This document shows positions 55,989 to 64,000 of a stretch of 64,000 nucleotides of DNA, in pieces. Position numbers and translations under genes: made by a program. Numbering within the stretch: the stretch's first letter is position 1; each line of letters starts with the position of its first letter. The stretch covers positions 1,550,001 to 1,614,000 of the forward strand of contig LSAX01000003.1 in the NCBI GenBank assembly GCA_001557505.1. The letters are read 5' to 3'. The DNA comes from Reticulascus tulasneorum (lineage: Eukaryota; Ascomycota; Sordariomycetes; Glomerellales; Reticulascaceae). A model generated the notes under the pieces. That model was not told the origin of the DNA. It made no database searches and was given only the letters and a program-made list of their open reading frames with translations.

Positions 55989-58535
55989 ATGTACAGTCGT
56001 TACATTCCCCCACCGAAGGCCAAGGCCAACCCCAAGCCTGTCGTACTGTCTCCTCCGCCCGCGCCACCGACGAAGACTTTCACTCCAGCCACGTCCTCGA
56101 CTGGGCCCACTGGCTCCATCACGTATGCCCGGTACATCCCCCAAAAGAAATCCAAGCCGGAAACGATAACTGCACCTCAATCGCAAGAGAGCGGCGGTCT
56201 GAATGAGTCCGGGATAGTGAGCAAACGCAAGCATGAAGACGTGGTCGAGGCTCAAGATATAACTCCTCCAAAAGCCAAGAAGTCCAAGTCGTCAAGTGGC
56301 CCAGATGAGTCGCAGATATTAGCAGAAGCAGATGGGAAAGACGGTTCCAAGAAGAGAAAAAAGAGCAAACCCTCGAAAGAAGAAAGCCAGGATGAGGCTC
56401 AAGCCAGCATTGCGGTTAATGAACCGACGTTATCTTCCTCGCCAGCACCCGAGGATGTGTCGATGCTAGATGTTGAAGTAGAAGATCCTAAGTCAGACAG
56501 CAAGAGAAAAGAGATCCGAAAAGAAAAGAAGGTCAAGGACAGGAAGGAGAAAAAGAGGAAGACCAGTGTGCCAGAATCAATAGCGGACAAGAATGACAGC
56601 GAAGACGAAATACAGAGTCGGCATAAGACCGTCTTGGCGAAGAAGTCCAAGTCTTTGGATAAGGCCAAATCGGCCATCTCCGAGTTGGAGAACGAATCCC
56701 AACAAGCTGGCACTGATTCAGAGAACAAGGCTGACACCGAAGATGTCGAGATGCATGGGCTGGAGCCGCTTCCCCAACCAGAACCTGTTGCATTGGACAC
56801 TTCCAAACCGACATATGAGACATTACCACCTTGGCTAGCGTCTCCGATACGAGTATTGGCGGATACAAGAACTCCATTTTCTGATATTGGCATCAGCTCG
56901 AAAGCAGCTCGACTGTTGGAGTCCAAAGGCTACAAAGACGCATTTGCTGTGCAGACCGCAGCTATTCCACTTCTTCTTCCCAGCTGCAAGCATCGGCAAG
57001 GTGATATCCTCATATCAGCAGCGACTGGTTCTGGAAAGACGCTGGCATATGCACTACCGATTGTCCGGGATATCAGCCAAGGGGTTGTCACTAGGCTCCG
57101 CGCCCTCGTCGTACTCCCGACACGTGAGTTGGTGAAGCAAGCACAGGAGGTCTTCGAGCTCTGTGCTGGTGCCTTTGACGGGCGAGATCAGAAGAGAGTA
57201 CGGATTGGAATTGCTATCGGCAGTCAGCCCTTGAAATTTGAACAGGCTCATCTCCTGGAAAAGAGCGAAAGATATGACCCGGAGAGGTATTCACTCGCAT
57301 CAAAAAGGCAGATTGATGAGTGGGCGGATTATGAAGACTCCGAACCGGATGAAGATCACCACGACCAGAAGACTATCCTCGGGGCTTTGCCAGATCATGT
57401 GGTGGACTACACGTCCAAAGTTGATGTTTTGATATGCACTCCAGGCAGACTGGTCGAGCATATCAATCTCACAACAGGGTTTTCACTTGACTACGTCCGC
57501 TGGCTTGTAGTGGATGAGGCAGACAAATTGCTGGCACAGAGTTTTCAGAGCTGGCTGGAAGTCGTCATGCCCAAGCTCCGAGAGAGCAAGTTCAGCGCTC
57601 GAGACTTTCCAGACTCAGGCCTGTCCGGTGTTCGCAAAGTTGTTCTTAGCGCAACGCTTACGCGCGATCTAAGTCTACTTAGTGGTCTGCAACTCCGCAG
57701 ACCGCAGCTTATTGTGTTGGAGGGCAACCAAGCCGATAGAGGTACTCAAGTTGCAGAGCATACCTTACCGGCCTTACTAAAGGAGTCGGCGATCAGAGTT
57801 CACGATCCGAATCTCAAGCCGCTCTATCTGCTAGATCTTCTGCTTGGCGACTACATGCTCCCCAAATCAGACGCAGAAACTCTTGATCAAGTGCCTTCCA
57901 ACGATAGCGCGACCGCAAATTCCGCGGACACAGAAGAGTCGGAAACGTCCTCCTCAGGGTCAGGCTCGGACTCTGACTCCGAGGCTTCTCTCTCTAAACC
58001 ACCAAAGACCATCACCTTCGACACAACAGTCCTAATTTTCACCAAATCCAACGAATCCGCCCTCCGCCTATCCCGCCTCCTCGCCATACTCTCCCCGCCG
58101 CTAGCCCCCCTTCTCGGCACCCTCACCTCCACCACCAAGACCTCCGACCGCCGCAAGACCCTAAGTGCCTTCACCGCCGGAAAGATCCGTATCCTCGTCG
58201 CATCCGACCTCATCGCTCGCGGCATAGACCTGCCGTCTCTCCATAACGTGATCAACTATGATCTACCGGCCAGCATGCCGGCGTACGTGCACAGGGTCGG
58301 GCGTACGGCGAGAGCTGGGCGAGGGGGCTCGGCGTGGACGCTTGTGGCCGATGAAGAGAGTGGATGGTTCTGGGGAAAGATCGCCAAAGGAGCGGGCATT
58401 CGGAGGAGTGGGAAGGTGGAGCGGCTAAGGATCGGGGATGGGGAAGAGGGCATGGGTGAGGAGAAGGTAGAGGTTTATGAAGCTGCTTTAGAGAGGTTGG
58501 GACGGGAAGCTGGAGAAATGAGAAGGCAGAGATAG
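55989..58535 (+). CDS. dbp6: ATP-dependent RNA helicase Dbp6 (DEAD-box)
   Basis: An intronless gene of 848 residues. The first 290 are charged and low complexity (MYSRYIPPPK..., with KKSK/KKRKK nuclear localisation patches). The helicase core follows: Q-motif region SDIGISSKAARLL..., motif I AATGSGKT, Ia LPTRELV, Ib TPGRL, II VDEADK (variant DEAD), III SATLTRD, IV LIFTKSNE, V ASDLIARGIDLP and VI HRVGRTARAGRGG. An insertion between motifs III and IV (about residues 620-680) is acidic and Ser-rich. This architecture and the long tail match yeast Dbp6/human DDX51, needed for 60S ribosomal subunit assembly in the nucleolus. It shares a 310-bp promoter with gpi3. Complete. Confidence 0.96.
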   Translation: MYSRYIPPPKAKANPKPVVLSPPPAPPTKTFTPATSSTGPTGSITYARYIPQKKSKPETITAPQSQESGGLNESGIVSKRKHEDVVEAQDITPPKAKKSKSSSGPDESQILAEADGKDGSKKRKKSKPSKEESQDEAQASIAVNEPTLSSSPAPEDVSMLDVEVEDPKSDSKRKEIRKEKKVKDRKEKKRKTSVPESIADKNDSEDEIQSRHKTVLAKKSKSLDKAKSAISELENESQQAGTDSENKADTEDVEMHGLEPLPQPEPVALDTSKPTYETLPPWLASPIRVLADTRTPFSDIGISSKAARLLESKGYKDAFAVQTAAIPLLLPSCKHRQGDILISAATGSGKTLAYALPIVRDISQGVVTRLRALVVLPTRELVKQAQEVFELCAGAFDGRDQKRVRIGIAIGSQPLKFEQAHLLEKSERYDPERYSLASKRQIDEWADYEDSEPDEDHHDQKTILGALPDHVVDYTSKVDVLICTPGRLVEHINLTTGFSLDYVRWLVVDEADKLLAQSFQSWLEVVMPKLRESKFSARDFPDSGLSGVRKVVLSATLTRDLSLLSGLQLRRPQLIVLEGNQADRGTQVAEHTLPALLKESAIRVHDPNLKPLYLLDLLLGDYMLPKSDAETLDQVPSNDSATANSADTEESETSSSGSGSDSDSEASLSKPPKTITFDTTVLIFTKSNESALRLSRLLAILSPPLAPLLGTLTSTTKTSDRRKTLSAFTAGKIRILVASDLIARGIDLPSLHNVINYDLPASMPAYVHRVGRTARAGRGGSAWTLVADEESGWFWGKIAKGAGIRRSGKVERLRIGDGEEGMGEEKVEVYEAALERLGREAGEMRRQR

Positions 58536-59002
58536 CCTATGCACAGGTAGGTATATCAGATAGAGTACCTATCGGCCGCGTTTGGGCAGAACCGACGTCT
58601 CACATCCACATCACACTTGTTTCCTTCGGCACTTTGTGAGTGATAGGGGCCATACTGTGAACACTCCAACCGTTACCTGCAAACTCTGAAGTTGCTTTTA
58701 AATTGCCTGCGACTAGCGTGATAAGCGCGCAGCAAGTGCCGCCAAGGTTCGGAGAGAAGCCTCAACGAAGCCTCGAAATTACAATCGCCGGTCAAGACAT
58801 GCGTTGAAACAACAAAAGTTCTAACAGTATTCTTGGTATTGATTCTGTGGTATATACACGGTGTGGTTCCTGTGCAACAAGTCGCAATGTCCTTTCTCAT
58901 TTTTCTCTCCATTGGATCCGGGCCTCCATTTGATTTTAGGCAGAGCAAAATGACCTATCAGTTGCTCACCACCCGACCAGATCGCAACATACCACGTGGC
59001 AC
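58536..59002. other. Spacer between convergent core genes
   Basis: The 3' ends of dbp6 and the BRD8-like gene face each other over 467 bp. No gene is supported here. Confidence 0.5.
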
Positions 59003-61909
59003 CTAGCTACGATGAGCGATGCGCCTCCTCTTGGATGTAGAAGTAACGTCAGCCTCGCCTGCCAGCTCATCCATATCGTCCTCTGCCGCAGCACTGTCAT
59101 CGCCTGTGCCGGTTGCGACGCTTGCCGGTCGAGTGTTTGCATTCGAGGGCTGTGGTCCGGTGCGTTCCTTTTCCGCGCTACGGAGATCGCCGAGGAGCTT
59201 CTCGACTTCGACAAACATGAGGCGCGTAAGTCTGACCACGGCATTCTCGTCTACTTGGTAACCTAGCGCGTCTGCGCCTTCTTCGGAGGTTCGGCCTTTC
59301 ATGAATGCTGGGCCCGGGCCACGATTTGGATCCAGATTGTACATGATGGCGTTAGAGAACATGTGGACGAGCTCCTTCTCCAGCTGAGCGCTGTTGATAA
59401 TACCTTTCGGAGGTACTAATTCATCGCTGATAGGTAACCACACACTTCCGGTGCCAGGATCGCCTTCTGGGAGCGACCCCGCTGCCTGGGTCGCGGCTCT
59501 GTTGCCATGTGAAATTGCCGTGCGAATTGACTTGATGTCCTGAGGTTGCAGAATAATGGACTTGTAGCCTGGTGCATCACGATCACGAATGGGGTGCGCG
59601 AAGGTGTTGGCGGATTTGTGACTGCTGATTTGATCTAGGGCAGAAGAACTGACTCGACCAAACTGACGGGTCCAGAGAACATGCGAAGGTGCTGTCGGCG
59701 GCGGCGGAGGCTCTGTGGGGGTGTCTTGCCTCTTGCGCTTCTGGGCGAGTCGAGACGATACACTGCCAGGAGTGATCATATGTCGTCGGCTCGGGATACT
59801 TTCATCCGCTGTAGTATCCCCGGTCTCCTCCTGGGGCCTAGGAGTCGCAACTTCATCCTTGATTCTCGTCGAGAGATCATGATCCAGGGACAGCTCATCC
59901 GCTTGAGATGCCACCGATTGGCTCCGTCGGATGGCGCCGAGAGCAGCTGCAGTACTGCCAGCACGAGCCTTCTGGGCGCTACGAGGAGGTCGACCACGCG
60001 GCCTACCAACTTTTGTATCGATCTTCTGGATCTGCTTAGGAGTTGGCTTCTTTGTTGCTAGCTGTTGAGTCTCCTGTGCCTGCTTAGCTAACACGGATGG
60101 TAACGGAACCGGACTAAGAGGCTCCCAGGCAGGGCTTGGTAGTTCTCCAATATGCGGTCGAGGTGTCGAAGGTGACGCGTCAACGGTCCATCTGGTACCA
60201 GAGCCTGTCGTTATAAATGCAGGCAATGTAGTAATAGGAGTTTGCGGTGGCAAGGGGACACTGCTGAGTCTTTGAGCCGGAGATGGCGTGCTAGCAACTT
60301 GGGGAGCAAGATATGGAGGAATCGCTGGCCGTGGCTGCTGGTTGGTGATGGTAGAACTGACGCGTCTTTGAGCATCAACCTGCGGTAACGCTGATGCCGG
60401 AGCCGGTGAAGGACTGGCCTGAGGTTGTGAATACGGAACGGGGTAATTAGGTGTCCATCTCGCTGGTGGAGCGGTTGATTGTTCACCTGTTCCTCCAGCA
60501 GCAGTAGTAGGCGCAGCAGCGGCAATGGGCCTAACCTGCGGTGGATGCTGAAATCCGGCAGAAGGCTGTGGTTGTTGCACCATATGAGGGCGAACAGGGG
60601 GAGCAGACGGTGGCCGGCCGGGTTGCTGTATGGCAGAACCATCTGAAGGCCCTTTCGCGGTCGCCGGGTGCAAAGGTGCAGCTAGCTGACCAACAGGTTG
60701 CGGCGGAACAAGCACAGGCTGCGCGGCTTGAACAGGAAATCTTGGGGCCTGTCCAGGCTGTATAGGCGTATGTGGCTGAGGATACCACTGCTGAGGGTGA
60801 TGCGGTTGCCCTGGTGCTGGTACAATGTTTGGTGGTACAGTGGATGGAATCGGCCGCCCTTGGGGAGGGGCTGACGTAGGGGGTTGGTAGGGCTTTTCCC
60901 ATTTCAATGCCCCTGGGGTCAAAGGCTGAGGCGGTGGAGCCGCTCCTGGTCCCTTTGACTTGAGAGCACCATCTGGTCGCGGGGAGATCGCAGGTAGCGG
61001 TACCGGTGATACGGATTGGGCGGCATGCGGTGGTTGCTGGCCTACTCCCAGTGGCGGCTGCAAAACCTGGGCAGGTCCATTTGGAGGTTTGAGCGGATGT
61101 TGGGGCTTGGCTCCTGGTACAGGAGCTGGGATCGGGCTCGGCGGAACAACAGATGATGGCGGGAAAGCCGTGGACGGTGGGATCACATCCCGTCTCTCTG
61201 TCAGAGCTTGGGGAGCTGGGCCGGGGCTGGCCTTGATCGGAATGGGGATAGGCACTGGTGTCTGAACAGCAGACGGGCCTGGACCATTAGGTAGCCTGCC
61301 GTCTCGCGGTGCGTCCAACTTCGGTGTGCCATTTTTTGTTACCGGTCTTTGGGTCTCGTTTTTGTTTCTGTCGTCCCGCTCAAGACGCTCAATCTCCTGG
61401 ATCTCCTTCTGTAAAGCCTCGAATCGTTGTTCATCGTCCCGAACTTGCCTGACAACATGATCCCTGTATCTCGCATACAACCTATCGATCAAGTCGGGAA
61501 GCTTTTCGATATGGTCAAGGACCTCTTTGAGAGTGGGTAACGGCGGGCCTTGCAGCTTCCGTTTCTTTAAGTTCGGTGACAGCCCACGCTCGCCGCTGTC
61601 GGTGTTGCCTGCCTCGCTCTTCAGCTCATCCCGCAGTAGATGCAGGAAGAGCTCCCGTAATGCATCAGGGCTCAGTCGTCCAGCATCGTAGGTGTCTCCT
61701 TCTCTGATTAATGGATTGTTTTTGAGGAGGTCGGAAACCTGGGTAAAGGCAGCCGATTCGACACCGTGCGACAGGAGCGCTTGGAATAGCAATAGTGACT
61801 CGAGGGGCGTATACGCTGCGAGATTATTCATGCCCCAGAATCCGCCTCGCCAGCGATCGAGGGGACCGTCACGTCGCTGGAGGAGATGAATCGGCGCCAC
61901 GGTCTGCAT
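59003..61909 (-). CDS. BRD8/Bdc1-like bromodomain-related chromatin protein
   Basis: An intronless frame of 968 residues from ATG 61909; ATG 61831 (MNNLAAYTPLESL) is an equally likely start. The conserved N-terminus has AYTPLESLLLFQALLSHGVE and LKNNPLIREGDTYDAGRLSPDALRELFLHLL, then a coiled-coil-like charged segment (QRFEALQKEIQEIERLE). A long Pro/Gln-rich middle (about 195-640) is disordered. The C-terminal region has YKSIILQPQDIKSIRTAI, an insert, and KELVHMFSNAIMYNLDP, which follow the last helices of a bromodomain, and ends in a basic patch. This layout fits the BRD8/Bdc1 subunit of the NuA4 histone acetyltransferase complex. The acetyl-lysine pocket residues are not all obvious, so binding is uncertain. 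It looks intact and core. Confidence 0.82.
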   Translation of the reverse strand: MQTVAPIHLLQRRDGPLDRWRGGFWGMNNLAAYTPLESLLLFQALLSHGVESAAFTQVSDLLKNNPLIREGDTYDAGRLSPDALRELFLHLLRDELKSEAGNTDSGERGLSPNLKKRKLQGPPLPTLKEVLDHIEKLPDLIDRLYARYRDHVVRQVRDDEQRFEALQKEIQEIERLERDDRNKNETQRPVTKNGTPKLDAPRDGRLPNGPGPSAVQTPVPIPIPIKASPGPAPQALTERRDVIPPSTAFPPSSVVPPSPIPAPVPGAKPQHPLKPPNGPAQVLQPPLGVGQQPPHAAQSVSPVPLPAISPRPDGALKSKGPGAAPPPQPLTPGALKWEKPYQPPTSAPPQGRPIPSTVPPNIVPAPGQPHHPQQWYPQPHTPIQPGQAPRFPVQAAQPVLVPPQPVGQLAAPLHPATAKGPSDGSAIQQPGRPPSAPPVRPHMVQQPQPSAGFQHPPQVRPIAAAAPTTAAGGTGEQSTAPPARWTPNYPVPYSQPQASPSPAPASALPQVDAQRRVSSTITNQQPRPAIPPYLAPQVASTPSPAQRLSSVPLPPQTPITTLPAFITTGSGTRWTVDASPSTPRPHIGELPSPAWEPLSPVPLPSVLAKQAQETQQLATKKPTPKQIQKIDTKVGRPRGRPPRSAQKARAGSTAAALGAIRRSQSVASQADELSLDHDLSTRIKDEVATPRPQEETGDTTADESIPSRRHMITPGSVSSRLAQKRKRQDTPTEPPPPPTAPSHVLWTRQFGRVSSSALDQISSHKSANTFAHPIRDRDAPGYKSIILQPQDIKSIRTAISHGNRAATQAAGSLPEGDPGTGSVWLPISDELVPPKGIINSAQLEKELVHMFSNAIMYNLDPNRGPGPAFMKGRTSEEGADALGYQVDENAVVRLTRLMFVEVEKLLGDLRSAEKERTGPQPSNANTRPASVATGTGDDSAAAEDDMDELAGEADVTSTSKRRRIAHRS

Positions 61910-64000
61910 CCCAATGTTAGACGGTCTTCACCTCTACGGCATGTTGAGGCTGGTTTGGCTTCAAAAGACGTACTGGCAGCCTCTGGCAGGAACTACGGGT
62001 TGGAGGGAGTATCTATCTGCACGATTTCATCGAGCAGAGATGGCTATCGTCGACAGTCGGTCGCGTGCTTTCGGTTGCGCGATTGGGAAAGATGAACCCG
62101 GAAGAAAATTACAGAAGAATTGTCCTGCAAACGCCTCTCGAAAACGAACAACTCGTGGAGGTGCACGTGCAAACACCGGCAAAACATCGGATATCCGCCA
62201 ATTAGACGGCTGTTTGTTTTGGTTGATTAGGTAAGGTAGTCACGTTCGGTAAGGTACCTTGCCTTACCTCTAATAATTAATTTGTCCGTAAATAGTCCGT
62301 ACCGATGATTTTATCCCACCAGAGTTTACTGTAGATATTCGGTTTTGACTGGTTTGGAGAGCTTCATCTACCTATCTTACCTACCTCCCAATACTCCGCA
62401 GCCACAGCGGAGGTCAAGAAATGAGCGTAAACGGGCCAAGAGCCTTTTTGGATTGGATGATTTATACCTTAGTTCCAACATCTCCACTGATTCGGCTGAA
62501 GTAAACGGCCAGCATTTGCCTCGCCAGCAGCCGATGGGTTGAAAATGAACCTATTGTCATACTCTAGTCGTAGATTGTCCCCCACGCAGTACAGAATCTT
62601 TACTCTCTCTCTACTAGGCAGTCGAAAGTTGAGGGCGGAAGTTAGGAGGTAGTCATATGGACACAAAGATGCAGAGGGCTGGGCCGAATATTCGATGTTC
62701 GTTTGGTATCATGAAGACATACTTCTCCCGTTACATGCGATGCGACTGCGGAAGTTATGGTTGATATCCCTATGGTTCGCCCGCACAAACATCCCAGTCG
62801 TGGCCCCAGGGGGTGGATATCCTACGTAGTAAGCGCATTACACACTTGACGTGATGTTTTCTTTGTGGTGCAGAACGGTTGCCCTGGGATTGCCAGTTGT
62901 CGAAACGGTATTGGCAGCCTCGAGGATTGCCCGGCGGCCGCTCCCTTTCCGTGTCTTTTCCCTTGTGTCATACACATCTATGATGGAATCCAGAGAGTGT
63001 TGTCAAGACATTGGTATGTCTGCCCCTAGAGCAGTTGCACATATACACACCTGCAGTCCGTAAGGAGATATTGAATGACTGGTATCATCCAGACGGACAA
63101 ATATCTTGATCCAAACTGACGATTCTGCAGGATATCCCTATACGTTTGCAAGCAACCCGCCCAAGTGATGGACGAGGCTCCCCTTCACCACGCTGGTGCC
63201 GCAGCCTGTTGCTCTTGTTCGATGCGGCTACAATCGCCCCGAAATCCTTGTCGATTGATATTCTCCTACAAACGAAGAGGAGTCGAACTGGTTCCTGGGG
63301 TTTGAACGCTACGAATACACTACTCTACTTGCACTAGTGCAGCGGGACTACCCTTGGCCGCCTTTTAGTGGTGAACTCTGTTGGGAGCCTTGAGCCTAGG
63401 TAGTCATTAATCTGGGCGAAATTGATGTCATTGTCAGCGCACCCCCCATTTATGCAAAAAGGGGGTCGACTGCGCTGGAAACAGGCACCGCCAGTTTGGA
63501 ATGGGGAGCGAATGACACCCAGCACGGATTTACACATGACACTCATAACCCGTTTTGCCCTGGCGCACCTCATGATAGGGAAATGGGGAAACATGTATCT
63601 CCTGGGAGTGCCAAATGACAGCCACTAGAAGGGAGTCCGTCAGCAGAGACGCGAACGTGCTCATTTAACGAATGGATCGAGCAGATCATATGGTTCGTTT
63701 CGGTGGCTGTGCGACGCAATTTCGTTTTACTCTTGACCGAAAAAGGGGAGAGTCGCAAACATATCCTCAGTGTGCTCGCGACGTATTATTATTAGTGAGG
63801 GACCAAAGTGGATTTAACATTAGAGAGAAAGTGGAATGCCCCAGAACAGGAACAAGGGCCTCCCCATGCATGAGAAGCAATTCAGCCATTGCCATGCCTG
63901 CAACAGGGTCTAAAACAGGTCGTTATGCAGCTGTTGTGCAGATGTCCGTGGTGTGTGTCCAGATTGTCTGTCCCCCCCCCAGATCCTACACTGCAGCACT
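61910..64000. other. Right-end intergenic region
   Basis: No gene is supported over 2.1 kb. A palindrome GGTAAGGTACCTTGCCTTACC at about 62249-62268 stands out; otherwise no structure. Frames at 61914-62234, 63334-63594 and 63422-63628 show no features of coding sequence. Confidence 0.45.

Noticed and set aside
55800..56255. Minus-strand frame of 151 codons at the gpi3-dbp6 boundary
   Set aside because: It overlaps the promoter and the dbp6 N-terminus and has no family features.
60211..61265. Several long frames opposite or overlapping the BRD8-like gene
   Set aside because: They are shadows of its Pro/Gln-rich coding sequence.
1..64000. CRISPR arrays, tRNA/rRNA genes, intact transposons
   Set aside because: No regular repeat-spacer array, no convincing tRNA arms read by eye, and no intact transposase or terminal repeats were found; a scanner should be run to confirm.

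Overview
The window is nuclear DNA of a filamentous ascomycete (Pezizomycotina). The evidence is the gene structure and the families. Genes carry short introns of about 45-100 nt with GT...AG ends and CTRAC/CTAAC-like branch sites. Families seen are a HET-domain protein, a Zn2Cys6 regulator, an ARN/SIT-type siderophore transporter, a Dal5-type MFS carrier, a heme-thiolate peroxidase and several secreted hydrolases. Two exact ATCTGATAA (SreA-type) sites upstream of the siderophore transporter fit an Aspergillus/Penicillium-like or related fungus, but I cannot name the species. Splice models were built by hand from codon phase and conserved motifs. Every multi-exon model given as complete closes in frame.

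Layout. 1-4 kb: an aquaporin and a secreted/membrane-anchored Cys-rich protein. 4.3-6.9 kb: a HET-ankyrin protein. 7.7-10.9 kb: a cytochrome P450 followed on the same strand by a DUF1989 (urea carboxylase-associated) protein. 11.4-13.3 kb: a tiny secreted peptide gene and a small protein that is little more than a DUF3883-like domain. 14.8-16.4 kb: a secreted type-B carboxylesterase. 20.2-22.7 kb: a large orphan membrane protein. 23.2-24.6 kb: a possible Cys-rich secreted protein and a chloroperoxidase/peroxygenase-like enzyme. 25.9-30.2 kb: an MFS anion/allantoate-type transporter and a Zn2Cys6 regulator. 32.6-33.7 kb: a Ser/Thr-rich secreted protein. 35.2-36.1 kb: a TVP38/VTT membrane protein. 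37.9-38.7 kb: a frameshifted hypothetical gene. 39.1-41.1 kb: the siderophore transporter. 44.2-48.2 kb: a GH16 glucanase, a 2-oxoglutarate/Fe(II) oxygenase and an atypical SDR. 49.0-51.6 kb: an M13 peptidase. 54.2-61.9 kb: a housekeeping block with the GPI-GlcNAc transferase catalytic subunit (PIG-A/Gpi3), the ribosome-biogenesis helicase Dbp6 and a BRD8/Bdc1-like chromatin protein.

Two kinds of DNA are mixed here. The right end (54-62 kb) is compact and made of core genes, with a 310-bp head-to-head promoter between gpi3 and dbp6. The rest is accessory: long AT-rich spacers, secreted enzymes, transporters, relics (an alcohol dehydrogenase exon, a frameshifted gene) and genes of self/non-self recognition type. 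I see no CRISPR array, rRNA, clear tRNA or intact transposon. No large biosynthetic backbone gene (PKS, NRPS, terpene synthase) is present, so P450 plus DUF1989 is at most a small catabolic pair. The most unusual items are the free-standing DUF3883-like gene near the HET-ankyrin gene, the small peroxidase with an EHD motif, the siderophore transporter with SreA-like sites, and the Zn2Cys6 factor with a Cys-rich C-terminal tail.
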